A DNA stretch of 64,000 bases. It comes from Cloacimonetes bacterium UBA6097. GTDB lineage: Bacteria; Cloacimonadota; Cloacimonadia; Cloacimonadales; Cloacimonadaceae. Below, piece after piece: positions 26,519 through 35,306 of this stretch. Under the pieces are notes generated by a model. The model saw nothing but the letters and a program-made list of their open reading frames with translations, did no database searches and was not told the origin of the DNA. Position numbers and translations under genes: made by a program. Positions within the stretch are counted from its first letter, which is position 1; each line of letters begins with the position of its first letter. The stretch is from contig DIWV01000007.1 of NCBI GenBank assembly GCA_002435865.1, positions 515,452 to 579,451 on the forward strand, read 5' to 3'.

Positions 26519-27128
26519 TCAGATACTCCAGATCTAAAGAATTTCGGTCTTTCTGATGTAAAATATATTTTCCAAGAATATCATACTCCAGGTTGACATA
26601 ACTGCCCAAAGCAAGTTTGGGCAGATTGGTATTATCAATTGTATGCCCGATTATCGCTACTGTAAATCTATCGGTTTTCAGATCTGAAACCGTTAAACTT
26701 ACTCCGTTTATGGCGATAGATCCCTGCTTAACGACCAGAGCATTTTCTTTGGAAGGCAGGGCAAAGGTCAAATACAAGGTCGAATTAACTGTCTTTGTTT
26801 CCAGTAATGGTGTCGTTGTATCAACATGACCCTGCACCCAATGACCATCCAGCCTGCTGCCAACCTGCAAAGCTCTTTCCAGATTGATAAGCTCTCCGTT
26901 CCACCACTTACCGGCATTGCTCTTTTTCATTGTTTCATTCATGATTTCGACAGTAAATGATTCTTTATCAAGTTTTATAACTGTCAGGCAGATACCGTTG
27001 CAGGCTATACTGCTGCTAACTTTCAAATCAGTAAAATTATCCGGTCTGGCAATTGTGACATTTGTCTTGCCTGATACGGTCCGGATGGATTTTACGGATT
27101 TGACTGCTTCGATGATACCGGTAAACAT
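26502..27128 (-). CDS. ribE: Riboflavin synthase alpha subunit RibE
   Basis: Dismutates two lumazine molecules to riboflavin. Both halves of the internal duplication are visible: MFTGIIEAVKSV with CNGICLTV, and LDGHWVQGHVDTTTPL with INGVSLTVSDL. The open frame extends 10 codons upstream into recR, but MFTGIIE is the universal N-terminus, so I start at 27128, 1 nt after the recR stop. Other riboflavin genes are not in the window. Confidence 0.95.
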   Translation of the reverse strand: MFTGIIEAVKSVKSIRTVSGKTNVTIARPDNFTDLKVSSSIACNGICLTVIKLDKESFTVEIMNETMKKSNAGKWWNGELINLERALQVGSRLDGHWVQGHVDTTTPLLETKTVNSTLYLTFALPSKENALVVKQGSIAINGVSLTVSDLKTDRFTVAIIGHTIDNTNLPKLALGSYVNLEYDILGKYILHQKDRNSLDLEYLNEQGF

Positions 27129-27129
27129 A

Positions 27130-27726
27130 CTATACTCTGTACCTGCGTTTCCAGGCATTAGCCAAAGTCAGGGTGCTGGTATATTCCAAATCCCCGCCAA
27201 AGGGAATACCTGTTGACAGGCGTGTAAGATTAACCTTTTTCTTTTGCAGAAGCTCTGAAATGTAATGAATGGTGGCTTCACCTTCGGCAGAAGGCTTCAG
27301 AGCCAGGATAATTTCATCAGGTTTGCGCCTGTCTATCAGTTTAAGTAAATCATTAAGGTGCAAATCATTAATACCAAAACCTTCCAGAGGTGAAAGCAGA
27401 TGACCCAGCACAAAGTACTTGCCATGATATTCGTGCATGTTTTCAACCAGGTAGATTTCAGAAGTTGTTTCTACTAAGCAAAGTTGGCTGTCATCCCTGT
27501 CTGTGTCTGCACAAATCGGGCATGGGTCGGTTTCAGAAAGCATCAGGCACTCTTTGCAGACAGTAAAACTATCCATAGTCTCCTTGATGCAATCTGCGAA
27601 TTCATCAGCTGCATTCTTGTCACCGCTGATTAAAAACCAGGCCAGGCGTTGTGCTGTTTTTCTGCCTATACCGGGAAAGCGGTTAAAGTGCTGAATTAAT
27701 TTCTCTAAAAGGGGAGAGGTCGTCAT
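27130..27726 (-). CDS. recR: Recombination protein RecR
   Basis: RecR loads RecA at gaps with RecO/RecF. N-terminal helix-hairpin-helix FNRFPGIGRKTAQRLAWFL, the C4 zinc finger CKECLMLSETDPCPIC, then a Toprim domain with LCLVETTSEIYLVENMHEYHGKYFVLGHLLSPLEG, and the Walker-like TRLSTGIPFGGDLEYTSTLTLANAW. 198 residues is typical. Follows ybaB directly, the usual bacterial order. Confidence 0.97.
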   Translation of the reverse strand: MTTSPLLEKLIQHFNRFPGIGRKTAQRLAWFLISGDKNAADEFADCIKETMDSFTVCKECLMLSETDPCPICADTDRDDSQLCLVETTSEIYLVENMHEYHGKYFVLGHLLSPLEGFGINDLHLNDLLKLIDRRKPDEIILALKPSAEGEATIHYISELLQKKKVNLTRLSTGIPFGGDLEYTSTLTLANAWKRRYRV

Positions 27727-28050
27727 CTAAAACAAGCCGGGAATCTTCATTCCGCCTGTAAGCTTACCCATTGCTTCACCGGAAGCATCACTGGCTTTCT
27801 TAAAGGCTTCCTGCAAAGCTGCAACAATCAGGTCTTCCAGCATTTCCACATCTTCAGGGTCAACGGCTTCGGGATCTATCTTGATGCTCTTTACTTCAAA
27901 CTTGCCTGTCATCTGGACTATGACCATTCCGCCGCCTGATGTAGCTTCAAAAATCTGGTTTTCCAGCTCTTCCTGCTGCTTCATCATTTCCTGCTGCATC
28001 TTTTGCGCCTGTTTCATCAGGTCTTTCATATTCTTTCCACCGGGAAACAT
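27727..28050 (-). CDS. ybaB: Nucleoid-associated protein YbaB/EbfC
   Basis: Small DNA-binding protein (107 residues) with the Gln/Met-rich helix KDLMKQAQKMQQEMMKQQEELEN followed by the conserved VQMTGKFEVKSIKIDPEAVDPEDVEMLEDLI. It abuts recR. dnaX, often upstream, is not here. It has its own promoter. Confidence 0.95.
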   Translation of the reverse strand: MFPGGKNMKDLMKQAQKMQQEMMKQQEELENQIFEATSGGGMVIVQMTGKFEVKSIKIDPEAVDPEDVEMLEDLIVAALQEAFKKASDASGEAMGKLTGGMKIPGLF

Positions 28051-28073
28051 AATCGCTCCTATTGTTTTTTGAC

Positions 28074-28102
28074 ATTATCAAAAGCTGTCAGATATTCGTC
28101 AA
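28074..28102 (-). promoter_or_regulatory. Predicted promoter of ybaB-recR-ribE-lipoprotein
   Basis: Minus strand TTGACG (28097-28102), exactly 17 nt, GATAAT (28074-28079). Confidence 0.7.
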
Positions 28103-28167
28103 GAATTATCCCTGTTTCATACCGGTTTGAGAGTTGAATTCAGTCAAACATATCTTTATATCAAACC

Positions 28168-28244
28168 GGGTAGTTCCCGGGCAGTTCCCGGGTAGTTCCC
28201 GGGTGAAACCCGGGAAGATACCGGGAAGATACCGGGAGATATCC
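28168..28244. repeat. 11-bp phased inverted array III
   Basis: Seven consecutive 11-mers in exact phase fill 77 bp: three GGG[T/C]AGTTCCC units, a central GGGTGAAACCC, then two GGGAAGATACC and one GGGAGATATCC. Every unit starts GGG and ends CC. The first units are the reverse complement of array I's GGGAACTACCC. It ends 53 nt before the -35 box of the panD promoter, in the divergent ybaB/panD gap; the rest of that gap holds the two promoters. Confidence 0.93.
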
Positions 28245-28296
28245 GTGAATCAAGTAAGAGGCATATATTCAGTAAAACAATTGACAGCATTTAAGG

Positions 28297-28325
28297 TTGG
28301 ACAATTCTGACTATTAAATTATACT
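28297..28325 (+). promoter_or_regulatory. Predicted promoter of panD-panC
   Basis: TTGGAC (28297-28302), 17-nt spacer, TATACT (28320-28325), 40 nt before the panD start. Confidence 0.65.
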
Positions 28326-28365
28326 ATAAACAGTTGGAAAACTAACTTATCCCTTTGGAGGAAAG

Positions 28366-28719
28366 ATGCTTAGACAAATGTTGCTGTCAAAGATTCACAG
28401 GGCAACAATTACAAGCTGCGACCCTAATTATAATGGCAGTATCAGTATAGATAAAGACCTTCTGGATTTAAGCGGAATGCACGAATTTGAACGGGTGGAG
28501 ATTTTTAATATCAGTAACGCAGAGCGATTTTCCACCTACGTTATAGAAGGTAAAGCAGGCAGCGGGGAAATTGGCATCAACGGTGCAGCAGCACTTATCA
28601 ATAAACCCGGCGATAAAGTTATAATCGTCAATTATGGTCTTCTGTACGATGAAGAAATCAAAACCCACAAACCCATCATTGTTCTTGTGGATGAAAAGAA
28701 CCGTCCTAAACAGAAATAA
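28366..28719 (+). CDS. panD: Aspartate 1-decarboxylase PanD
   Basis: Pyruvoyl enzyme producing beta-alanine for pantothenate. The self-cleavage site Gly24-Ser25 lies in NYNGSISID and yields the pyruvoyl group. Lys9, Arg54-region RFSTYVIEG and NGAAALINKPGDKVIIVNYG are conserved. 117 residues is the usual length. Ribosome-binding site GGAGGAAAG. Whether a separate maturation factor is needed is not visible. Confidence 0.96.
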   Translation: MLRQMLLSKIHRATITSCDPNYNGSISIDKDLLDLSGMHEFERVEIFNISNAERFSTYVIEGKAGSGEIGINGAAALINKPGDKVIIVNYGLLYDEEIKTHKPIIVLVDEKNRPKQK

Positions 28720-28741
28720 TCTGATTTACCAATAACCTTAA

Positions 28742-29575
28742 ATGAAACTTATCACTGATATCAACGACATGCTCAATCTAAGCAGGCTTTGGTCTGTCGG
28801 CAAAAAGGTCGGTTTTGTTCCGACTATGGGCTATCTGCATGAGGGACACCTGAGCCTGGTAGCCAAGTCAAATGAACAATGTGATATCACGGTTGTATCT
28901 ATCTATGTCAATCCTACCCAGTTTGGACCTAATGAAGATTTAAGTTCATATCCCCGTGATTTGGACAGGGATTTGGCATTTCTGTCTGAGTATAAAGTCG
29001 ATTATATCTTTTTGCCCACTAATGAAATCATGTATCCTGAGGGATTTAACAGTTGGGTAACCGTTGAGCACGTATCAGATGTGCTTTGCGGAGCCAGCCG
29101 TCCTGGGCATTTTAAAGGTGTGGCAACGATTGTGGCAAAACTGGTCAACCTTGTCAATCCGGATTTCATGTATATGGGGGAGAAAGATTTCCAGCAGATA
29201 GTTGTATTGGAAACTATGCTCAAAGACCTCAATTTCCATACCAGAATTGTACGCTGTCCTATAGTCAGGGAAAAAGATGGTCTGGCAATGAGTTCCCGCA
29301 ATAAATACCTGGATAAACAGGAACGCAAATCTGCTCTCTGTTTATCACAATCTTTGAAACTCGCCGTAGATTTGCATAAAAAAGGTGAAACCAATCCTGC
29401 TATAATACAGGACAAAATGCAAAAACTGATAACCAAAGCCGGTGGGAAGACAGACTACATCGCTTTCGTAAACAAAGATACTCTTATGCAGGTAGATAAA
29501 GCAGATAGTAATACACGTATCCTGCTTGCAGTATATATCGGCAAGACCAGATTGATTGATAATTCTGCTGTTTAA
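28742..29575 (+). CDS. panC: Pantothenate synthetase PanC
   Basis: Joins beta-alanine and pantoate using ATP. VPTMGYLHEGHLSLV has the HxGH motif; NPTQFGPNEDLSSYPRD, the substrate loop FQQIVVLETMLKDLNF and REKDGLAMSSRNKYL (KMSKS equivalent) are standard. 277 residues. It follows panD by 22 nt, so the operon makes pantothenate from aspartate and pantoate; panB and panE are elsewhere. Confidence 0.96.
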   Translation: MKLITDINDMLNLSRLWSVGKKVGFVPTMGYLHEGHLSLVAKSNEQCDITVVSIYVNPTQFGPNEDLSSYPRDLDRDLAFLSEYKVDYIFLPTNEIMYPEGFNSWVTVEHVSDVLCGASRPGHFKGVATIVAKLVNLVNPDFMYMGEKDFQQIVVLETMLKDLNFHTRIVRCPIVREKDGLAMSSRNKYLDKQERKSALCLSQSLKLAVDLHKKGETNPAIIQDKMQKLITKAGGKTDYIAFVNKDTLMQVDKADSNTRILLAVYIGKTRLIDNSAV

Positions 29576-29582
29576 GGAAGAT

Positions 29583-30731
29583 CTATTTCGTTACTTTCCT
29601 GAATTTAATGACACTGATAGTAAAGATACCAATCCCATAGACAAATAAGGCCAAAGCCTCTTTCCACAAGTATTTAAGACCGTTCCCTTTGATAACTATT
29701 TCCCTTGTAATAGTCATAAAATAGCTCATGGGATTAAGCAAAGTCAGTCGCTTGATAGACAACGGCATATTCTGGATAGGCACAAACAATCCGCTAAGTA
29801 AGAGCAAAAAAACCATCATGAACCAGGCAAAGAACATTGCCTGCTGCTGAGTATTGGTCATAGTTGAAATCAGTATTCCCATTCCGAGTGTTGTCAGCAG
29901 GTAGATTGCAGCCATAAATCCCAGGGTAATAGGGCTTCCGGCAAAGTGTATGTTAAAAATGAAATGCGCTGCCAGCATTACAAAGTTTATTTCGAACAGG
30001 GAAATCAGCCAGTAAGGAATCAGTTTCCCGAGTAAAAGTTCACTTTTACGCACCGGTGTAACCATCAGTTGTTCCAGGGTGCCGATTTCCTTTTCTTTGA
30101 CCAGACTCATTGCAGCAACCATCATGGAAATAATGGTAACAAGGATTACAACAATCCCAGGAACCATATATTGAGCACTATTCAGGTCTGCATTATACCA
30201 CATCCTGTCCTGAACATCTGCCTGTGCCGGCATAGCTTTTAATATTGCTGCATTGACAGGGTATTTATACGGGATATTGAGTTCGGAATTGATAAATAAG
30301 GCAATTATACCTTGTGCATAGCTTAATGCTACTGCTGCAGAATTGCCGTCCAATCCATCCACCATTATTTGCAGGGCAGGTTTTCTGCCCAGAGCCAGTT
30401 CTTTGGCAAAACCTCTCGGAATTGTGACTATAAGCTGTGCTTTCCAGTCACTGATTAGTACATTCGGTTTCAGGTTTTGCGTATTCTGTATCAAATCAAA
30501 CCGGTCAGTGGATGTAAAACTCCGGCTCAGCATCTGGCTGGTATGGGTATTATCCCTGTCTTCGATAAATAGTTTTACATGCTTAACCTCGTTTGTAACT
30601 GTAAAACCCAAAATCATCAATTGAATAAGAGGAGCAACCAAAACCAGGAATATCATTGCAGGGGTGCGGCTCATCTGCCGGAATTCTTTTTTAATAAAGG
30701 TCATAACAACTTTCAGAGATATCCGGTGCAT
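29583..30731 (-). CDS. ABC-2 type exporter permease (YbhR-like)
   Basis: 382-residue permease with one N-terminal helix (about 20-40), a large extracytoplasmic domain (about 45-175), then five helices. EKEIGTLEQLMVTPVRKSELLLGKLIPY is the family signature loop. Pairs with the adjacent permease to form a heterodimer driven by the two upstream ATPases. Its start overlaps the preceding stop by 1 nt. The substrate is unknown; relatives export drugs or large hydrophobic compounds. Confidence 0.88.
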   Translation of the reverse strand: MHRISLKVVMTFIKKEFRQMSRTPAMIFLVLVAPLIQLMILGFTVTNEVKHVKLFIEDRDNTHTSQMLSRSFTSTDRFDLIQNTQNLKPNVLISDWKAQLIVTIPRGFAKELALGRKPALQIMVDGLDGNSAAVALSYAQGIIALFINSELNIPYKYPVNAAILKAMPAQADVQDRMWYNADLNSAQYMVPGIVVILVTIISMMVAAMSLVKEKEIGTLEQLMVTPVRKSELLLGKLIPYWLISLFEINFVMLAAHFIFNIHFAGSPITLGFMAAIYLLTTLGMGILISTMTNTQQQAMFFAWFMMVFLLLLSGLFVPIQNMPLSIKRLTLLNPMSYFMTITREIVIKGNGLKYLWKEALALFVYGIGIFTISVIKFRKVTK

Positions 30732-31828
30732 TATTTTAACCTCAGGCTAAATCGTTTCACTGCCAGGCTCAGCATCGCAGCAGTCATAACTATCAAAGCC
30801 AGCATTGGCTGCAGCAGTTGGCTGAAGTTATTGCCTTTGAGCATGATACCACGGATGATTTGCAGATAATACTTTGCCGGCACAATATAGGTTATCAGCT
30901 GCAATGATTTGGGCATGGAAGCTATGGGGAAGATGAAGCCTGACAGCATAATGGTTGGAAGCATAGTAATGGTAATTGCCATCATCATTGCTACCTGTTG
31001 TGAGGGTGCAACAGTGGATATCAATAATCCCAGGCTCAATGCTGTCAGAATATACAATAATGTAAAAGCCAGGAAAACAATAAAACTGCCGTTGAAGGGA
31101 ACTCCAAACAGGGTCATGCCTATTACCAGGATAAATAAGGCATCCATCAGAGCCAGAATGATATACGGTAAGACCTTGCCTATTACTATTTCATGACTGC
31201 GGATGGGTGAGACCAGGATTTGCTCCATAGTACCAAGTTCCTTTTCACGGGTAATGGCAATACTGGTCAGTAGGGCAGATATCATAACAAGAATCATTGC
31301 TATCAGTCCCGGTACAAAGAAATAGGCACTCTTCATATCCGGGTTGTAGAGGATATTAGTGCGTATATCAATAGGTGATATCTTCTCAATTTGATTAAAT
31401 ATGCCTACAACCGCAGTGCAGTAATTTTTTATTAGTGTTGCTGCATTGGGATCACTGGCATCAATAATGAGCTGAACCTGTGAATGCTTATCTCTAACCA
31501 AATCCTGCTCAAAATTGTGTGGAATAAGTAGTGCTGCACTGTACTTTCGCGATAAGAAAAGCTTGTTCAGGTTGCTTTCCGATGTTTTGGGATATGTAAC
31601 TTCAAACGTCTCAGTGGAAGAAAAGTTCTTTATTAATTCTTTTGAGAGAGTTGATTGACTATAGTCATAAACAGCAAGCTTAATCTGCTTTATTTCCATG
31701 TTCATGGCATATCCGAATATCACCAATTGAATAATCGGCATCAGGAACACTATCAACAGCGTTCTCGGGTCACGGAAGATATGATTGGTTTCTTTGAGCA
31801 TAATTGCCAGGATTCTGTTATTCTTCAA
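30731..31828 (-). CDS. ABC-2 type exporter permease (YbhS-like)
   Basis: 365-residue permease similar in layout to its neighbour: RDPRTLLIVFLMPIIQLVIFGYAM helix, extracytoplasmic domain with LIIDASDPNAATLIKNY, and the loop REKELGTMEQILVSPIRSHEIVIGKVLPY. Five C-terminal helices. The two permeases are clearly paralogues. Confidence 0.88.
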   Translation of the reverse strand: MKNNRILAIMLKETNHIFRDPRTLLIVFLMPIIQLVIFGYAMNMEIKQIKLAVYDYSQSTLSKELIKNFSSTETFEVTYPKTSESNLNKLFLSRKYSAALLIPHNFEQDLVRDKHSQVQLIIDASDPNAATLIKNYCTAVVGIFNQIEKISPIDIRTNILYNPDMKSAYFFVPGLIAMILVMISALLTSIAITREKELGTMEQILVSPIRSHEIVIGKVLPYIILALMDALFILVIGMTLFGVPFNGSFIVFLAFTLLYILTALSLGLLISTVAPSQQVAMMMAITITMLPTIMLSGFIFPIASMPKSLQLITYIVPAKYYLQIIRGIMLKGNNFSQLLQPMLALIVMTAAMLSLAVKRFSLRLK

Positions 31829-31839
31829 CTATCAATCCA

Positions 31840-32574
31840 TCATGAAACCAGCTTTAGGAAAAGCTGCTGCATATTATCTACTTTATTTTGTGTTTTAAGT
31901 TCACCCGGTCTGCCCAAAGCAATGGTTTCACCATTCTGCATGACAAGTACCCGGTGGCAATATTCCGCTTCATCCATAAAGTGGGTAGTGACGATCACAG
32001 TCTTGCCGGCATCTGCAAGTTTGTTAATCACATTCCAGAAAGCACGTCTTGCCTGCGGATCTACCCCTGAAGTCGGTTCATCCAGAAACAGTAATTGTGG
32101 ATTATGCAATAGGGAACAGGTCAATGCCAGCCTTTGCTTGTAGCCCAATGGCAGGGATTTTGTTAGAGCTTTGTCTTTTAAATCTATTCCCATCTCAGTC
32201 AGCATAGTTTCTGCTGTGGCAAGTGCCTGTTCCTGTTTCACCTGGTAAATGCCACTATAAAACAGCACGTTTTCCCTAACGGTAAGGTCTTCATATAGAG
32301 CGAACCTCTGGCTCATGTAACCTATACGTTGCTTTAGGCATTCACTTTCTGTCATAATATCACAATCTGCCACAATAGCTTTTCCTGAAGTAGGTTTCAG
32401 CAATCCGCACAGCATCCTTATTGCAGTTGTCTTGCCTGCTCCATTTGCACCGAGGAAACCGAATATCTCGCCTTTATTAATTGATAGATTGAGGTTATTG
32501 ACAGCTGTAAATTTACCAAAGCGCTTGGTCAGGTCAATTGTCTGTACCATTGCTTGTAGTTTCTTGTCAGGCAT
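31840..32574 (-). CDS. ABC exporter ATPase 2 (degenerate signature)
   Basis: ATP-binding subunit: Walker A GANGAGKTTAIRML, Q-loop MSQRFALYEDLTV, Walker B LLFLDEPTSGVDP, H-loop VTTHFMDEAEYC. The signature LSGGQ is replaced by LPLGYKQRL, as in the second ABC domain of YbhF/RbbA-type proteins. I start at 32574 (MPDKKLQ), which follows a GAGGA site and overlaps the upstream ATPase by 8 nt; an earlier ATG at 32595 is possible. Confidence 0.88.
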   Translation of the reverse strand: MPDKKLQAMVQTIDLTKRFGKFTAVNNLNLSINKGEIFGFLGANGAGKTTAIRMLCGLLKPTSGKAIVADCDIMTESECLKQRIGYMSQRFALYEDLTVRENVLFYSGIYQVKQEQALATAETMLTEMGIDLKDKALTKSLPLGYKQRLALTCSLLHNPQLLFLDEPTSGVDPQARRAFWNVINKLADAGKTVIVTTHFMDEAEYCHRVLVMQNGETIALGRPGELKTQNKVDNMQQLFLKLVS

Positions 32575-33523
32575 CAAATTGTTCCTCAATGGCACTGCTT
32601 TGCATATAAGAAAGATAGATATCTTCCATGCCTGGTTTTACCTTTTCCAGAGTAAAGCCAGTATGTACGAACTTTGATTGTAAAGCTTTTACAGTATCTT
32701 CAGCAGTTGTTTTATCCATCACAAGGTGCAGTTCATGTCCAAACAGCTGGCAGGAATCAATGCCTTCAAATGAACAAAGCTTGTTTTCCATTTCTTTGAG
32801 GTTGTCTGCACTCAGACGGTAAACACTTTTATCCCATTTAGATATTATATCAGAGGGTGTATCAGAAGCCATCAGATTACCGTTAAGCATCAGTGAAACC
32901 TTGTCACAAAGCTCAGCTTCTTCCATATATGGTGTGGAAACAAGTATGGAAGTGCCCTCTTTTTGAATGGATTTGAGCATCTGCCAGAATTCCTGTCGGG
33001 ATACCGGATCGACACCGTAAGTAGGTTCATCCAATATTAAAAGTTCGGGTCTGTGGATAAGAGCGCAGGACAAAGCAAGCTTTTGCTTCATTCCACCGCT
33101 TAAAGCACCTGCCTTTCTGGTTTTAAATGCATCCAAACGGGAAAAAGCATACAACTCCGGCATGCGTTTATCTCTTTCAGAAGCAGGAACACTGAACAGC
33201 CTGGCAAAGAACATCAGGTTTTCCTGAACGCTTAAATCCTGATAGAGTGAAAACCTTTGAGGCATATAACCAAGCTGTGCCCTGATAGCTTTGTAATCTG
33301 TCTTCAGATTTAATCCCAGCACTTCACCTTCACCTGTTTGTATAGGTAAAAGCCCGCACAGGATGCGCATTAGGGTTGTTTTACCTGCACTGTCGGGACC
33401 TATTAAACCATGCAATTCACCTGTAGCAACTGACAGTGAAAAATCCTTTAGAGCAGGCTTCTCTCCATAGGTGTGATTAAGGTTTTGAACCAGGATAATA
33501 TCTTGCATATGTTTATAATTCAA
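32567..33523 (-). CDS. ABC exporter ATPase 1 (canonical signature)
   Basis: 318 residues. Walker A GPDSAGKTTLMRIL, signature ALSGGMKQKLALSCAL, Walker B LLILDEPTYGVDP, and a C-terminal extension of about 90 residues. In E. coli YbhF the two ATPase domains are fused; here they are separate overlapping genes with one canonical and one degenerate signature, predicting an asymmetric heterodimer. Confidence 0.88.
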   Translation of the reverse strand: MNYKHMQDIILVQNLNHTYGEKPALKDFSLSVATGELHGLIGPDSAGKTTLMRILCGLLPIQTGEGEVLGLNLKTDYKAIRAQLGYMPQRFSLYQDLSVQENLMFFARLFSVPASERDKRMPELYAFSRLDAFKTRKAGALSGGMKQKLALSCALIHRPELLILDEPTYGVDPVSRQEFWQMLKSIQKEGTSILVSTPYMEEAELCDKVSLMLNGNLMASDTPSDIISKWDKSVYRLSADNLKEMENKLCSFEGIDSCQLFGHELHLVMDKTTAEDTVKALQSKFVHTGFTLEKVKPGMEDIYLSYMQSSAIEEQFDA

Positions 33524-34397
33524 CGTCCACAGGCATTCCGTCTTTTAGTGTATCCTTCGGGTTTTCTACTTTCAGGGTTACTGCATAGACCATAGAAGCT
33601 CTGGTATCAGGAGTAAGGATTGTTTTGGGAGTAAACTCTGCCTGATTACTGATATGGTCAATCACAGCAGGATATTTCTGACCTGATTCAGTGATGACTT
33701 TCACTTGCTGACCTGTTTTTACTTTGGCAAGTTCGGATTCAGAAACATAGATTTTTGCCTGCAAAGAAGCTGTATTGATTACTTCCAGTAAATTGGCATA
33801 AGGTGCCAAAGCTTCACCCTGGCGGTAATAAAGAGATGTAATTTTGCCTTTGGCAGGAGAGATTATCACTGCATCAGCTATCTTTTTGAGCAGGATTTTC
33901 TTCTGCGCTAATAGCTTTTCCTGAGTAGCTCTGAGCATTGTAAGCTGGTCATTGGCATTATTTACCATTGTCCTGCTTTTTTGCAAGAGGTTGTTCAGGT
34001 CATCAAGGCTCTGTTGCTGAATAACTTCAGATGTTAATAATCTCTGTGTCCGCTGTTGTTTTTCCTGTATATAGGCAAGGTCTGTCTGTGCCTGTTGCAG
34101 ATTGCTGTTGGCTATCTGTGTCTGGATAGAAAGCTCAGTAAGTGAAGCATCAATCTGGTCTGCCTGGTACCTGATTTCTCTTGAATCCAAAATAGCCAGA
34201 GTATCTCCAACATTAATCCATCTGCCTTCATCCACCATCAGTTTATTTATAATTCCTCCTGTCAGGCTTGGAACATGGATGGATATTCCTTCCAGTGTTG
34301 TAGTGTAAGTTTGTGCTTTTTTATTTAACTTGCATCCGAAGCTGAACAGCACTAACAATAATGCCAAACCTAATATTAATAATCTTTTATATTTCAT
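33513..34397 (-). CDS. Membrane-fusion lipoprotein of ABC exporter (HlyD/YbhG-like)
   Basis: 294 residues. A type II signal peptide ends in FSFGC (Cys22), so the adaptor is lipid-anchored rather than carried on a transmembrane helix. A barrel-sandwich half-motif (IHVPSLTGGIINKLMVDEGRWINVGDTLAILD), a long coiled coil (about 80-180), the second lipoyl half (VIISPAKGKITSLYYRQGEAL) and a beta-barrel domain follow. It would bridge the inner-membrane exporter to an outer-membrane channel, which is not in the window. Overlaps ATPase 1 by 11 nt. Confidence 0.88.
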   Translation of the reverse strand: MKYKRLLILGLALLLVLFSFGCKLNKKAQTYTTTLEGISIHVPSLTGGIINKLMVDEGRWINVGDTLAILDSREIRYQADQIDASLTELSIQTQIANSNLQQAQTDLAYIQEKQQRTQRLLTSEVIQQQSLDDLNNLLQKSRTMVNNANDQLTMLRATQEKLLAQKKILLKKIADAVIISPAKGKITSLYYRQGEALAPYANLLEVINTASLQAKIYVSESELAKVKTGQQVKVITESGQKYPAVIDHISNQAEFTPKTILTPDTRASMVYAVTLKVENPKDTLKDGMPVDVEL

Positions 34398-34411
34398 CTT
34401 ATCACTCCTCT

Positions 34412-34440
34412 TCGTCGTTCCTGCGCAGGCAGGAACCCAT
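34412..34440. repeat. Family E palindromic repeat copy
   Basis: GTTCCTGC/GCAGGAAC form an 8-bp stem with a GCAG loop (34417-34436), in the TCGTTCC...GGAACCCA format of a widespread intergenic palindrome. It separates the TetR gene from the fusion-protein gene. Confidence 0.6.
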
Positions 34441-34475
34441 GCTGTTTTTATTAACTTTTGTCATCAATATTAATA

Positions 34476-35153
34476 CTACCAAAGCAGCCAACTGCCTGAT
34501 AGCTTTTCCCTGAGAGCGTTATCTTCAGCACCGCAATGCTGAATCTTAAGTCCATACAGGAACAAATCAAGGATAGCTTTTTCCCTGTTTGCTATGAATT
34601 CTTTTGAATTAACCTTGAGGTCAGGGATTACCTTTTCCAGAATTGGCCTGGCGACAAAGGGCGCAACACAGACTGCAATCAGACTGATGATGAATTGTAC
34701 AGGATCAATAGGGCGGATTTGCTTATCTTCTATGGCACGGTTGACTATTTTAAAAAGCGGGTTATCATCCATTTTATCCATCTTGAGAATGTCTTTGACG
34801 ATATGTGCAATCCTTCCCCCACCTGCTTCCACTTCCCACAGCATAAAGCGTGGTATCATCGGATTACCTGAAACAATGGCAAGATAGTTATGTACAAAAT
34901 TCTGTAACCACTGCTCAAAATCCTGCTCCACAGAGATATTGCCCAAAACCTGGTTCATGGCATTGCGGATAACTCTTTCCGCCACAATATCAAACAACTT
35001 TTCCTTCGTACGAAAGTAGTAATGCAGCAACGCCTTGTTAATGCCTGCCAGGTCTGCGATTGTTTGTGTGCGTGCTCCGTCTATCCCTTTTTTCAGGAAA
35101 ACCTTCGCCGCAGCATCCACAATCTTTTGTTCAGTATCATTAAGTTCTTGCAT
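34476..35153 (-). CDS. TetR-family regulator of the ABC exporter
   Basis: 225-residue regulator. The N-terminal helix-turn-helix reads AAAKVFLKKGIDGARTQTIADLAGINKALLHYYFRTKEKLFD, and the C-terminal ligand domain is helical. It is the first gene of the exporter operon, matching CecR upstream of ybhGFSR in E. coli. A 20-bp palindrome just before its start is the likely operator, so I infer autorepression relieved by an exported compound. Confidence 0.92.
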   Translation of the reverse strand: MQELNDTEQKIVDAAAKVFLKKGIDGARTQTIADLAGINKALLHYYFRTKEKLFDIVAERVIRNAMNQVLGNISVEQDFEQWLQNFVHNYLAIVSGNPMIPRFMLWEVEAGGGRIAHIVKDILKMDKMDDNPLFKIVNRAIEDKQIRPIDPVQFIISLIAVCVAPFVARPILEKVIPDLKVNSKEFIANREKAILDLFLYGLKIQHCGAEDNALREKLSGSWLLW

Positions 35154-35174
35154 ATCAGCCTCTTTGACTTTTAG

Positions 35175-35194
35175 GTTTAACTATTTGGTTAAAC
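35175..35194. promoter_or_regulatory. Predicted TetR operator
   Basis: GTTTAAC-TATTTG-GTTAAAC is a perfect 7-bp inverted repeat with a 6-bp spacer, 22 nt upstream of the tetR-family start. A minus-strand TTGACT (35214-35219) lies 19 nt farther upstream and would place the palindrome over the -10 region. Confidence 0.6.
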
Positions 35195-35306
35195 TGTTTC
35201 GTCAGGGATTTTGAGTCAAGATATTTTCTTTGATTTGAGAATATTGTTTTTACTGGGCTATCGTTTTTTTTCTTTGTATAACTGCCTGATTGTATTTGTA
35301 AATTCA

